From positions 1 to 55,324 of the forward strand of contig NZ_BOOG01000005.1 of NCBI RefSeq assembly GCF_016863115.1: a stretch of DNA of 55,324 nt. Direction: 5' to 3'. A model generated the notes under the pieces. It made no database searches and was not told the origin of the DNA. It was given only the letters and a program-made list of their open reading frames with translations. This DNA is from Sphaerimonospora thailandensis (GTDB taxonomy: Bacteria; Actinomycetota; Actinomycetes; Streptosporangiales; Streptosporangiaceae). Positions within the stretch are counted from its first letter, which is position 1. The number at the start of each line of letters is the position of its first letter. The position numbers and the translations under genes were made by a program. Positions 51,228-55,324 of the stretch are shown here, piece after piece.

Positions 51228-52612
51228 CGGTCATCGAGCTCACCGAGCACGGCGCGGCGCTCCCGGTCGTGCTCGACGACGCCACCGGCCGGGCCCTGGC
51301 GGCCTCAGGGCTCGTCGACGCCGCACCCGATCCGTACGTCCCCGGACAGTGGCGGATCCGGGCCGGAGGCAAGGTCGGCGCGGCGACGGTGACCGTACCC
51401 GGCGGCGGCACGATCACCGTACGGATCACGCCCAAGGTGCCCATCGCCCGGCTCCTGTTCCTCCTCGGCTACAGCCGCAGCCCCAAGGGGTGGCGGAGCG
51501 ACGAGGTGCCATTGGAGGAGGAGCCGGAGACGCTGCCGGCCTTCGCCCACCTGTTCGTACGGCAGGCGGAGGAGGCCCTGCGCCAGGGGTTGATCCAGGG
51601 CTACCGGACCACCGAGGAGACCGCCCTCCTGGTGCGGGGCAGGATCCGCGAGGCCGACCAGATCCGCAGGCACCACGGCAGGCTCATCCCGCTGGAGATC
51701 GTCCACGACGAGTTCACCGTCGACATCGCCGAGAACCGGATCCTGCGCACCGCCTGCGAGCGGCTCCTCCGGCTGCGCCGTGACATTCCCAGCGGCTTTT
51801 CCGGCGACATCCCCGGCGGTGCTCCCGGTGGCATCCCCGCCGACGTGCGCGGCGGGCTGCTCCGGCTCCGCGCCCGGCTGGCCGACGCCACCCCGATCGG
51901 CAGGGGCCGCGAACTGCCCACGTGGCGACCCAGCCGGCTCAACGCCCGCTATCACAAGGCCCTGCACCTGGCCGAGCTGGTGCTCCGGAGTGCCTCCGTC
52001 GAACACCGGCCCGGCGACGTCACCGTGCACGGTTTCCTCTTCGACATGGCCAGGATCTTCGAGGACTTCGTCACCACCGCCCTGCGCGAGGCCCTCGCCG
52101 GCAGCGGCGGCCGCTGCGTCCTCCAGGCCGCGCACCACCTCGACGAGCGCCGCGCGATCCGCATGGTCCCCGACTTCGTCCGGTACGCCGACGACGGCAC
52201 CCCGCTGGCCGTGGCCGACGCCAAGTACAAAGCCGAGAAGCCCGCCGGCTTCCCGGACGCGGACATCTACCAGATGCTCGCCTACTGCACCGCGCTCAAC
52301 CTACGGGACGGCCACCTCGTCTACGCCAAGGGCAGCGCCCCGCACACCGCCCACCGCGTACGGCACGCCGGCATCACCATCCACCAGCACGCCCTCGAAC
52401 TCGACCAGCCACCTGCCGGTCTGCTCGCCGAGATAGCGGCCCTGGCCCAGCAGCTCACCGGGCACACCCCCCGCCTGTGCCCGCCCGACAATCGCACTCA
52501 GCCGAGGTCGTCGAACTCGCCATCCTTGACCCCGCCAACGAAGGCGTCCCACTCAGCGGGGGTGAAGAACAGCTTGGGACCCTCGGGGTCCTTGGAATCC
52601 CGCAGGACGTAG
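51224..52612 (+). CDS. mcrC: McrC nuclease subunit with aberrant C-terminal tail
   Basis: A 462-aa protein. VTVRITPKVPIARLLFLLGYS and LVRGRIREADQIRRHHGRL, then LEIVHDEFTVDIAENRILRTACERLL, are McrC landmarks. The PD-(D/E)xK nuclease site is D317 in RMVPDFVRY and D332-A-K334 in VADAKYK. A Gly/Pro-rich insert lies at about 190-206. It stimulates McrB GTP hydrolysis and cuts DNA. The family-like sequence ends near residue 425; the rest is the antisense of a DUF397 gene, so the natural stop seems to have been lost. It ends the five-gene operon. Confidence 0.85.
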   Translation: MTVIELTEHGAALPVVLDDATGRALAASGLVDAAPDPYVPGQWRIRAGGKVGAATVTVPGGGTITVRITPKVPIARLLFLLGYSRSPKGWRSDEVPLEEEPETLPAFAHLFVRQAEEALRQGLIQGYRTTEETALLVRGRIREADQIRRHHGRLIPLEIVHDEFTVDIAENRILRTACERLLRLRRDIPSGFSGDIPGGAPGGIPADVRGGLLRLRARLADATPIGRGRELPTWRPSRLNARYHKALHLAELVLRSASVEHRPGDVTVHGFLFDMARIFEDFVTTALREALAGSGGRCVLQAAHHLDERRAIRMVPDFVRYADDGTPLAVADAKYKAEKPAGFPDADIYQMLAYCTALNLRDGHLVYAKGSAPHTAHRVRHAGITIHQHALELDQPPAGLLAEIAALAQQLTGHTPRLCPPDNRTQPRSSNSPSLTPPTKASHSAGVKNSLGPSGSLESRRT

Positions 52613-52695
52613 AGCCGGTCGCCGTCCTTGCGAACGACACCCTCGGAGACGACGGTGGCCTCGACGCAACTGCCGTCCGTGTAAACCCTCTGCAC
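52498..52695 (-). CDS. DUF397 protein
   Basis: A 65-aa protein with the DUF397 core: SCVEATVV, then RDSKDPEGPKLFFTPAEWDAFVGGVKDGEF. These small proteins are abundant in actinomycetes, usually next to an XRE-family regulator, with which they may act in development or antibiotic control. No regulator is present here. The GTG at 52695 has no clear ribosome-binding site, and the usual N-terminal RKSSxSG segment is not seen, so the 5' end may be damaged. Its 3' 115 bp are antisense to the end of mcrC. Confidence 0.8.
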   Translation of the reverse strand: MQRVYTDGSCVEATVVSEGVVRKDGDRLYVLRDSKDPEGPKLFFTPAEWDAFVGGVKDGEFDDLG

Positions 52696-52712
52696 GCCGG
52701 GAACTGTCGAAC

Positions 52713-52859
52713 GGAGACATCGCCGTAATCGGCCGCGACCTCACCCGCGCCTACCGAGACCGGCTCCCGTCAGGAGTGAGCCTGAGCGAAGATGAGTGCC
52801 TCGTCGTCATTCCCCGCAACATGATCCTCGCCGCCAAACCGGATATTTCAGATGCTTAA
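52713..52859 (+). pseudogene. Coding remnant of unknown family
   Basis: An open stretch in one frame ending TAA 52857-52859, reading IGRDLTRAYRDRLPSGVSL and later CLVVIPRNMILAAKPDI. It has protein-like character and good codon bias but no start codon with a ribosome-binding site. It looks like the C-terminal end of a gene whose front was lost in the same rearrangement that removed the mcrC stop. I do not recognise the family. Confidence 0.4.
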
Positions 52860-52913
52860 CGACTCGCGGCGGATCGGGTAGACGCTGGTGATGCCCTCCG
52901 GTCACCACCAGCT

Positions 52914-53558
52914 TTACAGCGGATGCTGTCCGTCGCCGGACTCCCGGATGGACTCCACGAGTCTCCACACCGACGTGGACGGGTTCCGCATGTGGTCGTT
53001 TCCTTTGGGGTCGATGGCCCTGGCGCGCCGGCAGGCGTCGTCAACGCCGGCCTCGAAGTCGGCGAACCTGGTGCTTCCCTTGCTCCATCCTGGCAGTGCG
53101 CATTTCACCGCCTTCTCGACCTCACGCGCTGACTGAAAGGGAGCACGGTGCTCCTTGTGGTGCAGCAAGAGCCAGAAGTCGAAGCACGGGGTGGAGAGCC
53201 CGAGCTGGACCTCTCCGCCTGCCGTCGACAGCATCCGCTCGGCGAGGTCGCGATCGAGCTCCGTGTCGAGGACGCACCACACCTCGTCGCCGTCATCGTA
53301 ATCATCGACGCGCCAGCGCCGTTGCGCCTCATCGATCACGCTGAGGTGGTCGACCTCGGGATTGACCACATCGAGCACAGGTCCGCCTCGCACCCGCATC
53401 CCCCGAAAGTAGAGTCTCTCGGTGTCACCTTCGCAAAGGATGAGAAAACGCTTCTTCTCGACTCGGGCTCCGGAGGGCCGACGCTTGAGGACGGACCTTC
53501 TCTCAATCTGCGACCGGCGTGTTGAGTTGCTGTTGCTCTTGGACTGTCGGGGGGACAT
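52914..53558 (-). CDS. rloB: RloB-like TOPRIM-fold protein (AbiL-type partner)
   Basis: A 214-aa protein. A basic N-terminus (residues 1-35) is followed by KRFLILCEGDTERLYF, the Glu-bearing first TOPRIM-like strand, and then VWCVLDTELDRD with acidic metal-binding residues. STPCFDFWLLLHHKEH is a recognisable RloB segment. RloB proteins are found with RloA ATPases in restriction loci and in the AbiL phage-defence system, where they are thought to be the nuclease effector. The start lies 56 bp inside the upstream rloA gene. Confidence 0.8.
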   Translation of the reverse strand: MSPRQSKSNSNSTRRSQIERRSVLKRRPSGARVEKKRFLILCEGDTERLYFRGMRVRGGPVLDVVNPEVDHLSVIDEAQRRWRVDDYDDGDEVWCVLDTELDRDLAERMLSTAGGEVQLGLSTPCFDFWLLLHHKEHRAPFQSAREVEKAVKCALPGWSKGSTRFADFEAGVDDACRRARAIDPKGNDHMRNPSTSVWRLVESIRESGDGQHPL

Positions 53559-54810
53559 GCGTTGAATCTACCCGCGTGGCGAGCGCCGCCATGAAGAGTT
53601 CGTCGTCGACATTGGGAACAGCACCGTATCGTCCCGTTAGGTAGCGACGCTCCCTGTTGTCCTCTTTTCGCGGTTTGAAGTCAGTCAGTGGGAAGAGCTG
53701 CGTACCGCCGTCCTCCCCCTTCTCGGTGAACCAGATCTGGTCCCGCCTGAGCACGTCTCGGCCTTGGACCCGGCCGAGCAACGCGGAGTCGTGGCTGGCG
53801 AAGATGAGTTGCGCGCCATGTGGATTGGTAACAGGATCCTGGAAAAGTTGGACCAGCTTGGCGCTGAGGTAAGTGTGCAGGCTGGTGTCCAGTTCGTCGA
53901 CGAGGAAAACACCTCCACGCTCCAGGATGGGCAGCACCGAGACGGCAAGGCGGAACATCTGCTGGGTTCCCTCCGACTCCCCGTCGAAAGGGAGTGCGAA
54001 CTCACCCGAGCCGCTCAGGTGCCGGAACAGCAGCCTGGTCTGACGCTGCGCCGTGAAGTCATCTCCGAGCCTGCGCCACCGCTCGGCCCGTTCGGCCAGT
54101 TCCTCGTCGGACTCCTCGACGATCTCGAAGCCGGCGATGCCCGTGTCCGCGGCACGCATGAGATTCACTATCCGGCTCTGAAGTTCGGGGAATCTCATGT
54201 TCCCCAATCTGTTCGCGAGCATCCCCATGGGCATGGTGAGTCTCGGCGAATGGAAACGTTGCTCGGCAAACCAGCCATAAACGGGCCTAAGAATATCTTT
54301 TCGAGCACGCGCCCCCACGGACAGAAGGAGCACATTCGGCTCCACAAGCTCCTCCAGACTCTTGACAGAGTCGGGAGTGTTCACTCCGTACGTGAAGCGG
54401 TCACCGCTGCGCTCGAAGATTTTCCGTTCTCTCTTGTGCGGGTAGCTGTACAGCCACTCCTCTACGACGGCGGCATCATCGACGGCGAACCCGTACGTGT
54501 ACTGAACGCCGTCGATCGACACATCCACCACGTAGGTGGACGGCTCACCGCTGTCGAGTGCGAACGGGTTTCGCCGCATCCCTCCGCCAGGTTCGCTCTC
54601 CCGGAAGGACCACCTGACCAGGTGAGTCATGTATCTGATCGCGTCGATCAGGTTGGACTTGCCCGAAGCATTCGGCCCGAAGATCGCCACCACCGGCACG
54701 GCCTGCCACTCCCGGCCAGGCGCGTCCTGCTCGTCGTAAGCAGGTGTCAGCAACAGTTGCTGCTCCTCACGCAAGGAACGATGGTTGGCCACGCGAAAAC
54801 TCAGCAACAT
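53503..54810 (-). CDS. rloA: RloA-like AAA15/SMC-type ATPase
   Basis: A protein of about 435 aa. MLLSFRVANHRSLREEQQL at the N-terminus and the Walker A IFGPNASGKSNLIDAI are typical of AAA15 (OLD/RloA) ATPases. Further on are SEGTQQMFRLAVSVLPIL (signature region), GGVFLVDELDTSLH (Walker B) and LIFASHDSALL (switch His). I chose ATG 54810 because the family usually starts there; GTG 54822 would sit too close to the GGGGG upstream. RloA senses infection and RloB executes. A 12-bp palindrome lies 40 bp upstream. Confidence 0.83.
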   Translation of the reverse strand: MLLSFRVANHRSLREEQQLLLTPAYDEQDAPGREWQAVPVVAIFGPNASGKSNLIDAIRYMTHLVRWSFRESEPGGGMRRNPFALDSGEPSTYVVDVSIDGVQYTYGFAVDDAAVVEEWLYSYPHKRERKIFERSGDRFTYGVNTPDSVKSLEELVEPNVLLLSVGARARKDILRPVYGWFAEQRFHSPRLTMPMGMLANRLGNMRFPELQSRIVNLMRAADTGIAGFEIVEESDEELAERAERWRRLGDDFTAQRQTRLLFRHLSGSGEFALPFDGESEGTQQMFRLAVSVLPILERGGVFLVDELDTSLHTYLSAKLVQLFQDPVTNPHGAQLIFASHDSALLGRVQGRDVLRRDQIWFTEKGEDGGTQLFPLTDFKPRKEDNRERRYLTGRYGAVPNVDDELFMAALATRVDSTHVPPTVQEQQQLNTPVAD

Positions 54811-54849
54811 CTCGCCTGTCACCCCCTTCTGGGCGGACTCAGAGCTTAC

Positions 54850-54861
54850 ATTCTGCAGAAT
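54850..54861. promoter_or_regulatory. 12-bp palindrome upstream of rloAB
   Basis: ATTCTGCAGAAT is a perfect palindrome in the AT-richer region ahead of rloA. Its position between a possible minus-strand promoter and the start suits an operator. No regulator for it is known here. Confidence 0.4.
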
Positions 54862-54926
54862 AACCGCACGAGTGATCGCCGACTATGTTTGGCATGACTT
54901 GGGCAGGGCTCGGCCACGCCTTCGCG

Positions 54927-55065
54927 TCAGCCTGCCGCCGCCTGGTGGTGGTGGTGCTGGGCGAGCAGACGGAGGTTGGCAGAGTCCTGCGAGGCGGCAT
55001 CCGGCCGGTCGGCGCGCAGCACGATCGACCAGTCGACGTTGTTGGCGTCGGTGGTGGTCCGCATC
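54927..55065 (-). pseudogene. C-terminal coding remnant of unknown family
   Basis: On the minus strand the sequence MRTTTDANNVDWSIVLRADR continues to SANLRLLAQHHHHQAAAG and a TGA at 54929-54927. Third positions are almost all G or C, as in true genes here, yet no intact gene continues upstream. It appears to be the 3' end of a gene left by a rearrangement. I cannot name it. Bases 55066-55195 hold nothing I can identify. Confidence 0.35.
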
Positions 55066-55195
55066 GCGGCCACCCCCCCGACCCGACTCGGCCGCGAGCC
55101 CATCGTCAGCGGCGACCTCGGGGGCGCACTGGACCGGAGCCGGGCCCGCCATTGCTTGGCACGACGAGGGTGCGGGTGCCCGCGACGAACGTGCT

Positions 55196-55324
55196 GCTGG
55201 CCGAGTTCCTCGGCGGCGGGCCCGAGCAGGTCAAGCTGGTGCAGTTGCATCCGTCGTACGCCTACGAGGACTTCTTCGAGGGCTTCCGGCCCCAGACGCC
55301 ACTGGCCGGGCCCTGGCGGCCTCC
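55196..55324 (+). pseudogene. Chimeric mcrB-mcrC duplicate fragment, cut by window end
   Basis: Bases 55196-55295 match mcrB 50483-50582 with three mismatches by eye. Bases 55296-55323 then match mcrC 51279-51306 with one mismatch. The 696 bp between those two source segments is absent, so this is a second copy of the mcrBC region with an internal deletion. It starts inside the mcrB motor domain without a start codon and cannot encode a working McrB. The copy runs off the window. Confidence 0.8.

Overview
This is high-GC DNA with strongly G/C-biased third codon positions, many GTG starts and frequent 1-4 nt stop/start overlaps. A KstR2-type regulator with ipd genes, a DUF397 protein and an Excalibur-tailed secreted nuclease all point to an actinomycete. 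An order such as Streptosporangiales is only a guess. I saw no tRNA, rRNA, CRISPR array, transposase or integrase.

Region 1 (1-15518) is a steroid C/D-ring catabolic locus. The plus-strand operon is ipdA (cut by the window edge)-ipdB-ipdC-SDR-two MaoC-type hydratase subunits-quinone-oxidoreductase-like enzyme-ACAD10/11-like acyl-CoA dehydrogenase. Facing it is a minus-strand set: APH-family phosphotransferase, an SDR with a one-base frameshift, a type I sulfatase, a Baeyer-Villiger-type monooxygenase, a second SDR, the wreck of a SnoaL-like gene and a TIM-barrel protein. kstR2 lies at its head. Three perfect matches to the KstR2 box precede kstR2, the phosphotransferase and the SDR/sulfatase operon, so the sulfatase branch looks like part of the regulon. 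Two hairpins separate the convergent operons.

Region 2 (15579-31874) is mixed. It holds a SEC-C protein divergent from a SNF2-type helicase and a coiled-coil/zinc-ribbon partner (a possible undescribed three-gene system), a vapBC pair, pntAB with a good promoter and a hairpin terminator, a CBS protein, a secreted thermonuclease and a uronate-dehydrogenase-like gene. Its most striking gene (22414-26118) encodes one polypeptide with FHA, indoleamine-2,3-dioxygenase-like, P450-reductase-type FAD/NADP and cytochrome b5 domains. It resembles a dioxygenase fused to its own electron supply.

Region 3 (31959-55324) is a defence island. An HTH-containing N6-adenine methylase diverges from an Fe-S PD-(D/E)XK nuclease. 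Then comes a tightly coupled five-gene operon: (i) a Ser/Thr kinase-like domain fused to a DUF1998 helicase and a C-terminal nuclease-like domain, (ii) a SNF2 helicase, (iii) a large adenine methylase, (iv) DUF4357-McrB and (v) McrC. The first three resemble DISARM parts (DrmA/DrmB, DrmD, DrmMI). Having them fused to a kinase and coupled to McrBC is unusual. An RloA/RloB pair follows, surrounded by debris: a DUF397 gene antisense to the mcrC tail, two unidentified coding remnants, and a chimeric mcrB-mcrC duplicate at the window edge.
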